A stretch of 64,000 bases of DNA from Mytilus trossulus. Lineage: Eukaryota; Mollusca; Bivalvia; Mytilida; Mytilidae. Position 1 is the first letter of the stretch; every line of letters starts with the position of its first letter. This document shows positions 55,508 to 64,000 of the stretch, piece by piece. Below the pieces are notes generated by a model, which saw nothing but the letters and a program-made list of their open reading frames with translations, was not told the DNA's origin and searched no databases. A program made the translations under genes and the position numbers. The stretch is from assembly GCF_036588685.1 (NCBI RefSeq), contig NC_086378.1:20747578-20811577 (forward strand), read 5' to 3'.

Positions 55508-56489
55508 CCGGACCATATGAGTATTTGAACCATACGCGTATGGTCATGACCATATGCGTATACTCATATGGTCCGACCATATGCGTATGGACCGACCGTA
55601 CGCGTATGGTCGGACCATATGAGTATAATACTCGTTTGGTTATTAACGGGCCGGACCATATGAGTATTTGGACCATATAAGTATTTTGTTTTAAATTACA
55701 TTATGAAAGTTTCAAAAATAAAAAAAACTGTATCTAAAAAAACAATGATGGTAATACACTCGATGTTTTATTTTTATGTCATTCGAATACTACCGTGACG
55801 TTAAAATTAAATATTGATGTCATAGTTAGTTTTCATCGCTAATAACATTCTTGCATTTACGCTTGGGTGACATTTACTTCCACACGGTATCATAGCTTTT
55901 TTGCATTTACAAGTTTTGGTTGTGCACGATCCTTTTTATTCAAAACACCTTTTGTATGCGAGTGAAAAGCTAGCCTTTTTGTAGCTGCGTACAGTGATAC
56001 CGAGGTCTAGGACATTCCGATATGTTTTTAAGAAGCTCTAGATTTCAAATATCGTACTACAATATGACTGCAACACACCATATTCACAAAACAAATGAAA
56101 TAAACTATGGTACTTTCCAGTGACTTCTCAGCTGTGTCGCAGTTCATTAAGTCATTTTTGGAATTTATTACTTAAAGTCGACATATTAATTGCCATTCTC
56201 TCGTAATAACAAATTGATAATGACAATCAGTAATGAACATCTGTTTAAAAATGTGTTTAATATAGTTTTGATGAGTAAGTAAAATTAACTATTTGAAACT
56301 AATATTTTTATTTAGCTAATCTTTTTATTATAATATTATAATAACATTACCCATATGGTATCGTCTTTTTAATAAATGGTCATACCACATGAAGAGTTTA
56401 GAAGTATTAAAAATAAACTGTAAAAGTTTAAATTACCCCGACCATGTTCATGACCATACGCATATGGTCCAAATACTCATATGGTCCGG
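55508..56489. mobile_element. 982-bp foldback element with palindromic ends
   Basis: The terminal inverted repeats of 42 bp (55508-55549; 56448-56489) differ at two sites and begin CCGGACCATATGAGTATTTG. They consist of small palindromes (CATATG, ACGCGT, GACCATACGCGTATGGTC-type). The left end carries about five further copies in both orientations to 55685, including a nested near-copy of the terminus at 55651. The right end has one. The interior contains a Cys-rich coding scrap on the minus strand. No clear target duplication. ORFs across the left end are palindrome artefacts. Confidence 0.75.
55807..55935 (-). pseudogene. Cys-rich protein scrap inside the foldback element
   Basis: 42 codons between stops: KGSCTTKTCKCKKAMIPCGS, then KCHPSVNARM, ending DINI and TAA. 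The 'C-x4-C-x-C-x6-C-x3-C-H' pattern resembles, from memory, the Cys-rich C-terminal tails of KRBA2/Ginger-like integrase proteins (compare the remnant at 22027-22594). No start and no upstream domain. It may be all that is left of the element's own protein, or chance. Confidence 0.35.
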
Positions 56490-57780
56490 GGCATAATTAT
56501 GTATGTCTTATAATTTAAACACCTGAAAACTTACTAAAGACCCCAAACTTTTTTTTTATATTTTAAAACTAGAATTAATTGTTCCAAAGGACCGGAAAAT
56601 AGTTTCAATTTTTGATAGAGATATGAAACATGCAGATCCATCTATTTGAACAATTGAAAGATTTGTTTATTATTACATTGCATCGTGCAAATAGAATAGA
56701 AACATTTTGATTGATTTTAAAATATTGAAATTCGAAATAAAAGTTGAATTTTAGTCTGGTTTGAATGCAATTTACAAACAGCTAAAGATATAAAGGAACA
56801 GGTAACAGATCTATTAATATTCATTTGCAGAAGGTTGATTTATATCCGACGCAGCATAATTACGATTAAATTGATCTTCATTCATATCATTTCTATCGTT
56901 TGTCAAAACGCTGAGTCTATTTGCCTTTTTGTTACATTGTTACATATGACGTGGATCTGTACTTATTTATCCCGCAATTGGGCCATGATAAATGTTTGTT
57001 TACATATTTGATTGTTTTATAGGGATTAAGATAATAACACAAAGTTGACTTTTAACCTGTTATGTAGTTTTGTTTTGTTCACACATCGTTGGGAATATAA
57101 TAGAATCAGATACGACTGTAATACAAGCGAGAGGTTAAGCTACCTTTAAAATAAGGTTTAACCCCCATTTTTCACCTGAGAAAATTTCTGGACAAAGTCA
57201 GGACTAAAGCAGTTATTGTCCATTCGTTTGATGTGTTTGAGATTTCGACTTTGCATTTGATTAGGGACTTTCCGTTTTGAATTTTCCTCGGAGTTCAGTA
57301 TTTTTGTGATCAGTGATTTTAATTTTTGCTGGTTTAAGAACCTAATCGTTCTTATACATTTCGAATAAAAATGACTTAATAACGTATCAGAGGGAACAAC
57401 AAAGTTAATTACATATCTTTCCAAAGAATCAACCAAAACAATGTAAAACGACATTTCCATAAAAGAATATCACTAATTACATATCGGCCGAAATGTATCG
57501 GCGTTTGAATCTCTTATTACTTTCTTCTCTCCAAAACATAGCCTTCATTATGTAACACTGTCATGGTGCATTGTTAAAAACATCAACGACGTTATTTACT
57601 AGCGTTATGGAGTCGTTGCGGCAAATCAATAAAATTGACGTCGATTACAGAAGCCAACACATTGGACGTCGAATTGGAAGTTATTTTATTGTGATATCAA
57701 ATTCGGACATCGATTTGAGTAACGAACGTCAATTCCTGTTTGTACTGGTATAAAAAAGGGACGAAAGATACCAGAAGGGC
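56490..57780. other. Intergenic DNA with repeat scraps
   Basis: 56935-57320 shares blocks with 45440-45850 (GACGTGGATCTGTACTTATT; 'TGTCCATTCGTTTGATGTGT'). The ORF at 57158-57460 (minus) lies across these and has no domain. Confidence 0.45.
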
Positions 57781-59558
57781 GGTCATCTTGAGCCCTCCTC
57801 GTCTAAACTTTTGAGCAGAGTCTATAATAAATACATATCAAGCAGCAGCCAGTCATTTAATTTATGATTCTAGTACTCAAATGAAATAGAAATAGCATTT
57901 ATAGATTATATTTGAAAAAATGCCACCATAAAAGTTTTCCAGGGACAGGACTATATATAGAATAAACATCAAAAAGATATTTGAAACTCAGCACATTTTA
58001 CGGATCATATTTAAGTTATGCAATCATTTGAATTTGAAAAATTTAAAACAACCGAAGAATTTTTGCAAAAATATAGGCGAAGTAACGATAGCTTGATAAC
58101 AGAAACGATAACAAAATAAAATCTCGGGAAAATGTTAGCTTCTGTCTATTAACCTCATATCATTTTCTAATGAAAGATCATAAAATATCATAATTTTACT
58201 TACCTTCATAAAACCGAAGTGCTGGACATTTGACGACACAGACCTCGTTTACTGATTTTGTTACAACTCAAAAATATAATAGTCTTTATATCTATGATTT
58301 CTCGTGGAATAACTTCACCCAAGACTTCCGCGAATATTGGAATCCCATAATTTATAACAAATTTACAGTCTGATATCTCATTTACTTGTAGCTTTTCCCA
58401 ATTTGGCACAAATTACTTCCCTAATTCCCTTCTTCCCTCACCCTGTTACGTTGTTAGACATGTGAACACTTCGTGACCCAACGATTGTTTTGTTTGATAT
58501 TATCTGGTTATCAGTTTTATAATGTAAAAATACATCAATCACCTTATCTGCAATTCATAGGACCTTACAAATAGTGCATAACACACTTGCAAATGATAAA
58601 ATTTTGTTTTAAACTGCCCAATCCGAGTTAAATGTGAATTGTATGATTTATCATTTAATTGTTAAAATGTCGCTCATGAAAATGAGAGCGAATATAAATA
58701 GAACAATTTATAGTTGACTAGAGTCTTAAATGTCAGTTGTCTGCCAAACTGAACAAATGCAAGAAAAACTTTTCATAAAAGAGGGACGAAAGATACCAGA
58801 AGGACAGTAAAACTCATATATTAAATATAAATTGACAACGCCATGGCTTAAAATTAAAAAAAAAAAACCAAACAGGCAAAACGCTTGGAAAAAGTGATAA
58901 CAATCATTATGCATTCAAGTACGTATGGAATTGAATGATGATTTCTGTCATTGTGACAATTGAAAATCATAGGTATGCTGATGTTGGATATTTATTTCCG
59001 GTAGTACCGCTGCTAAAAAATGAGGGAAAAACACGTTTTTTATCGAATGCGTCTGACGCGCTTTTTTTGACAAGCTTATTTTCGTCGAAATTTCATTTTT
59101 CCTTCTTGGGCATTTAATCGTTTTACTCTTATGATTGATTATCCGGTGTTGTTTCAATTCAAATTAAGTAACTATGCGATTCCTCCAATATATGGCACTT
59201 AGTTATTTAAATGCTAAACTAAAGTAGTTTCAGGTAACATTACATTAATGGAATACATCTACACACAAAACTATTGTGGTTATTTAAAAATCAGGTTGCT
59301 TGAATCTTCATTTTTCACCTTCGGGACAAAAGACGCCTCTCACATTGCTGAAACATGATCCATCCAACAGAGCGCGTCTACCATGTCTATGTTTAAACTT
59401 TTAGATATCCTATAGCTTGCCATACTCGGCTTATTTTTTCCTTGCACGTATCTTTTCCAATTTTCACCTTGAAATTGTGATAATCTTGGTTTTTTTTTTC
59501 GATGAAAATTTGTTTTTATTAAAAAATACGTGTTTTTTAAGTCTACACAAGTTTCTCA
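57781..59558. other. Intergenic DNA; one strong splice donor
   Basis: On the minus strand, TTTTATGAAG|GTAAGTAAAA (donor at about 58203) is a near-consensus donor at the end of a short open stretch (NEVCVVKCPALRFYE), but no start, acceptor partner or second exon could be confirmed. A reverse family G piece lies at 58770-58865. Other ORFs are domain-free. Confidence 0.35.
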
Positions 59559-59563
59559 AGTGA

Positions 59564-61221
59564 CACTGGTATTAAAGAGATAATCGTAACTGCCGTTGAA
59601 AAATTCGGGATGATAATCGTAACTCGGAAAAAAAGATAATCGTAATTATGGTATTGAAAATTTAGAAAATAATCGTAACTGGATAGTGTTTTATTGTAAG
59701 TGACACTAAAAACGTATATATGATAGCACATGATTGTATTATGGTGATGGATTAATCACGTTTCAACATCTTATGACATTTCTTTTTAAGCATATATTAA
59801 TAATAGTTCTAATGAAAATAGCTCCATACTATAATATCATAAAATTGGAAGGTTCCACAAGCTTCGAGGAATTTGGAAATGGGAAAAACACGAACTATGT
59901 TAAAAAACTAGGAATCTCACAAAATATGGGAATGAGCGATAAGGCAGTTTTAGAGGAAGTTATGATATATGGCAATAATTGTCGGGCGAAACGCATGTGT
60001 CACCCTACATCAGATTTGTGGTTAAGACTGTTAAAAAACATTGATTTATCCTGAATAAAAACATAGTAAATGTAGAAAATATTGATTTAAATCATTTATT
60101 GCAGGAGGTTAAGTATTCGCCATAGACAGTTTGATCATATTATATGTTGAAAACATACTGAAACTTACATGAAACTAAACCTTGTTATTTGTTTTGCACG
60201 AATATAATTGAACAAATACAAAATCACCAATACTTGTTTCGTATGTGACCGTTTTGTAGTCAGTGGACATTTTCACATGTTTTAATTTTCCCCCCACAAT
60301 CCCTAAATTGCAATAGTAACAAGAATGAGTATATTCATTAACGCACGTACTAAGCTGTATACTGGTATTTTTTTCATAATTTTAAAACTAGATACTCAAA
60401 CAGATTTGAACCGTTTCGTAGTGGACATTAACAAAAATACGGTATCACTCTGGTCCATATGATGTGCTCTTTTTTTCCAACATTTAAACTGCCGTTATGA
60501 AAGCCTAAAATCTTTTGTAACACCCTTATGTTTGTATCTCTTGCAAACATTGAGAATGAATGTTGAATAAGGCGTTTAGGGACATGATATTTTTGGTTAT
60601 TTTGAATCCTTCAGGAATCAACAGCTTATTAGTCCCTCTTAAAATAGTATGTTTCTTTGCTTAAAAATGTTAAATGTAAATGCATGTACTGACTGTACAA
60701 AAACTCACTTGTAAAGATCTAACACACTTTTTTTAAAGTGGCTGGGATAAAAAATCACGGTTTTGTTGACAAACGTCCAAAATTGAGATTTATAAGTAAA
60801 TTTGTCTTCGATATTAAACTGAAAGTTTCTTCATTTATTTTTATTTTCCGTTAATGTCATCATTTAACTGGACGTTTGCATTCTAACACACAAAATACCA
60901 TTGAAATGCTGAAAGACACATTAATCATTTTCAGTTACTATTATCCAATAAAGGAATGACGATTATCAAACAAGAAAAAATCCATAGATTATCATCCCGA
61001 ATTTTTCAACGGCAATTTTCAAAGCGCTTAGCCAATTCCAGTGCACCGACCGTTACGATTCAAATATGACGTAATGGTATAGAAAAACCTTACAGCTGAG
61101 AAACTATTGACAAAAACATGCTACATTTGAGAAAAATGACTGTAAAGATTTTACCTATATCTGCCGTCGCCATATTGGGATAATCGTAAATGCAGTTACG
61201 ATTATCTCTTTAATACCAGTG
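59564..61221. mobile_element. 1,658-bp TIR DNA transposon with 5-bp target duplication
   Basis: Perfect 30-bp terminal inverted repeats (59564-59593; 61192-61221) start CACTGGTATTAAAGAGATAA. A second inverted block, TGCCGTTGAAAAATTCGGGA, lies at 59591-59620 and again in reverse near 60990-61015. AGTGA stands directly outside both ends (59559-59563; 61222-61226). The subterminal region has ATAATCGTAA four times on the left and in both directions on the right, like transposase binding sites. The 93-codon frame from ATG 59773 to 60054 (ending WLRLLKNIDLS) is the only coding stretch and has no recognised domain. CACTG ends occur in CMC-type elements (EnSpm, Chapaev), but 5-bp duplications are atypical for them. 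Confidence 0.85.
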
Positions 61222-61789
61222 AGTGAGTCCGAATCTTAATAATAATAAGGTCTAACTAAATAATACTGTGTACATTCTAACCTGAAAAATCTCCAAAATT
61301 ACAAATAGTGCTTCATGCAATAATGCTAAAGCAATTAAAAGTTTGATGTAGAAAACCAAGTATATTCAACAAAAACACATGTATTCATGAGTATTTATGA
61401 GGATAAGATAGTTTAGTAAAGTTTGATAGACTAAAATATCTGAAATTAAATTTACCTGAAGATTCAACTGTATGTTTCCATTTCCCTAAGTAAGTGAACC
61501 AAGATTTTCGCTTGTATTAGTTTATAATTTCACAAGTATACTTTAGTTTTGGTTCCGATGGTATAGTTTTTTTTCCAGTATTGTTATCTGTTATTATTTT
61601 GGAGTAAATTCACTACATTGTACTTGAAAAATATTATGTCAGCTTATTTCTTGAGTTTATTTCCGACATAATACACACGTAGTAAGAGTATAGTATTTAC
61701 CATAGGACATTTCACATACCATTAATTCTACCTACCAGAACAAATGCATTATTACATAGGTAAAAGACCATGAAATCTTAGTAGAAAAA

Positions 61790-62050
61790 GTAAAAACACA
61801 AAAATATTGAACTCCGAGGAAAATTCAAAAAAGAAAGTCCCAAATTAAATGGCAAAATCAAAAGTTTAAACACATCAAACGAATGGATAACAACTGTCAT
61901 ATTCCTGACTTAGTACAGGCATTTTCTTATGTAGAAAATGGTGGATTAAACCTTGTTTTATAGCTAGCTAAACCTCTCACTTGTATGACAGTCGCATCAA
62001 ATTCCATTATATTGTCAACGATACGTGAACAAAACAAGCAGACACAAAAA
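61790..62050 (+). repeat. Dispersed repeat (shared with 43240-43680 and 39180-39460)
   Basis: TGAACTCCGAGGAAAATTCA, GTCATATTCCTGACTTAGTA and 'GGCATTTTCTTATGTAGAAA'. The reverse form is at about 45640-45850 and 57100-57320. Confidence 0.7.
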
Positions 62051-62289
62051 GTAAAAATGTTAAAAATAGGGGTAAAGCAGTCAACATTGTGTTATCATCT
62101 TAATCATTATAAAAACAACAAATGTTACGAGAAAGCACAAAAAAAAGGCATGCATCAAATTTAACATCCTCATTTTGCTTATATTATACGATTTTATTTA
62201 TCTAAGTAAAATCTATCCATAAAGGATGGGAGGTTTTCAGTTCTGGTGTAAAATTGCGCGTTTGAAAATCGCACAGGTAGACATTAAAT

Positions 62290-62535
62290 AATTTTGTCGT
62301 TCAATGTATGACGGCATACATAAACGAAGAGTCACATAAAGTAGATATAACAAAAAACAGACTTAACAGTAAAAGTAATAATAATAAATAAAATAATTGT
62401 TTGGTTCGACGGGACATAAGTACAGAGTCACGTCAAAAGTATATCACAAAAAACAGACTTAACAGAATAATTAGTATTAATAAATAAAATGATATTGTCG
62501 TTCAAAGTATGATGGTATGCATTAATTCTACAAAC
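62290..62535 (+). repeat. Direct repeat of about 100 bp
   Basis: 'CAAAAAACAGACTTAACAG' and AGAGTCACGT or variant occur at 62325-62370 and 62418-62470, and TGTCGTTCAA-GTATGA at 62294 and 62496. Confidence 0.6.
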
Positions 62536-62951
62536 AAACGTTTAAAAAAACAAACGTGTGGTGGTTGAAGGTGGTGGTTGTGTAATTTATTGAGAGCCAG
62601 TTTTACAGATTTTACAGATTTTTACAGACTTGATAGTGTTTTAATGTGAACTTTTATTTCCTGTATTGCCAATGAGAACCCTGAATGATGTTTTAGCAAA
62701 GTGAAAATACATTTACTGCCATTTCTCGAAAGAAAATGAGATACACGAGACAAAGAAATAGCCGATTCATAGTCGCCATCTTGGTTTTATGAAGAAATTT
62801 TAAAGAAGTTTTTAATTAACAGTCCTTTTACCTTTTAAACATAGAACACTTTTAATATATAGTGAACAGTTTTAAGAAAGACAATTGTTTTATTTAAACA
62901 TTTTTTCCAAATCACTGTTTTTGAGTAGATACAACCAACAGTAAATTCAAA

Positions 62952-64000
62952 ATGTCGAGAAGGTCAAGTAGAGAATTAGTTCCAACTAAAATATATACAC
63001 CCAGCAAGAGTATTCAAACTACTAAGAATTATGTATTAAATGAGAAAAGAACTTTGAATAAAATTAAGGAAGCTGCAAATAGAGACATTGATATTCAAGC
63101 AACTTTGAAAAGGGGGAATTTAATCATACATTTTTAATCGGCTGCATTTTTGCAATTCAATACATGCTTCGACCAGTATTTTAGCTCAAACCAAAGTTTA
63201 AAACTAACAGTACATGAAAGGTTCGATTTATCAAAGAAATTATCAGAGAGGTCAATTTCATTTGCCGACGTTAGTAATCCGTCAAAGCAGTTGTATAGGG
63301 TGAACATTTTTAATACAACATGTCGTATTGAAGTGAATGGGAAACAATTTATGTCATTCATAGATGAACTTTCTAAAATTGCATCGCATATGAGTAATGA
63401 TGTAGACTATAAACATCTCAACACCAAAATTAAAGAGCAATGTGATTTTTTATTATCATCAATTAATAACGGTCATAATCCGTCAGTTGTAGTGGATAAT
63501 ACAAAGATTAGTCAATCTAAAGCTGTTACAAATGCTGCCGCTGGTAGTAATGACATTAAGGACCCTAAAGTATGCCCTAAATGTACTAGAAATTGCTTAT
63601 CTAGAAGTGTCTGGTGTAATAGGGGTGAACATTGGATACACTATAATTGCGAAAAACTAAAAAGTGAAATGATTAACATTTTAGAGAATAATTCTGATAC
63701 AAACCATTATATATGTTCAATTTGTGATATAGACTCCATAGATGATAAACAAGTATCATCTGTGAATTCTCCCACTCATACTTAAGTATGTGATAGTATC
63801 AACTTACCTTTGGTCAACATGATTAATGAAGAATCTTTTTTAGAAGGAAATGAAATAGAATCCGATACTTCAGTAAAACATATAGATAAAGATCAAGTAA
63901 TACCCAAAGTAACTTTTGCTCAATCTCTTTTATTGGAGGAATTTCCAAGGTCTTGTGCCTTATGTTTAGAGTTGTTAAATACTGATGAACAAATTTGTGA
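62952..64000 (+). pseudogene. PHD-finger ORF of a probable LINE, with in-frame stops (partial)
   Basis: One frame runs from the ATG at 62952 (MSRRSSRELVPTKIYTPSKS) to the window edge, interrupted only by TAA at 63135-63137 and TAA at 63783-63785. Between the stops it holds a Cys/His finger: CPKC, CLSRSVWC, HWIHYNC, YICSIC (about 63573-63725), a PHD/RING-like C4HC3 pattern. After the second stop the frame reads NMINEESFLEGNEIESDTSV and RSCALCLEL to the edge. From memory, such finger proteins precede the endonuclease-RT of some molluscan LINEs; the RT would lie to the right. Two in-frame stops with no frameshift suggest a young dead copy. It could instead be a host PHD gene with introns. Confidence 0.6.

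Noticed and set aside
55434-55680. Overlapping ORFs on both strands with HTRMVMTI/VRSVHTHM-type repeats
   Set aside because: Produced by the palindromic units of the foldback element.
59734-60054. 106-residue ORF as a gene
   Set aside because: Its first codon is TTG, it lies wholly inside the TIR element, and no domain is recognisable; mentioned only within that element.
59564-61221. RAG-like or Transib transposon, because of CAC-starting ends and a 5-bp target duplication
   Set aside because: The ends read CACTGG rather than the expected heptamer-like CACTATG or CACAATG, and no RAG1-like coding sequence is present.

Overview
The window is AT-rich, gene-poor animal DNA. Exons have canonical GT/AG borders, introns and intergenic spaces are long, and more than half of the sequence looks like dispersed repeats, many of them palindromic. 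From memory, several repeat families (such as the one with core GCCAATGAGACAACTCTCC) are typical of marine mussels. Together with the Toll-like receptor type and abundant LINE remnants, this points to a bivalve mollusc, probably Mytilus or a close relative. No search was run, so this is an inference.

Layout. 1-4785: two minus-strand exons of a RING/TRAF-type zinc-finger gene that runs off the left edge; its 4.2-kb intron is full of MITEs. 4.8-11.2 kb: repeats, including a LINE tail split by a later insertion. 11.2-37.7 kb: three tandem, same-strand, intronless Toll-like receptor (TLR) genes with short ectodomains (12120, 19442 and 33444). The first and third are intact and the middle one carries two frameshifts. 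The duplicated unit includes 5' and 3' flanks, so comparing the copies shows exactly where later insertions landed. A second LINE tail with target-site duplication, integrase remnants and tRNA-derived SINEs lie between the copies. 37.8-50.3 kb: repeats, a 93-bp satellite and several small inverted-repeat elements, plus one possible terminal exon. 50.3-53.5 kb: a minus-strand intronless coding unit of about 1,060 codons divided by a single in-frame TAA; it has an E/Q-rich tract and a possible nuclease-like domain. 54.3-62.9 kb: a dead reverse transcriptase, a 1-kb foldback element and a 1.66-kb terminal-inverted-repeat (TIR) transposon with 5-bp target duplication. 62.95 kb to the end: a PHD-finger open frame interrupted by in-frame stops, probably the start of a LINE.

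How the genes work together. The TLR cluster is the only real gene family here. It is a young tandem array whose TIR domains are nearly identical while parts of the ectodomain differ, as in innate-immune receptor expansions. The RING gene and the 50-53 kb unit show no visible functional link to it. The most interesting items are the 50-53 kb unit, the broken middle TLR, the 59.56-61.22 kb transposon and the 55.5-56.5 kb foldback element.
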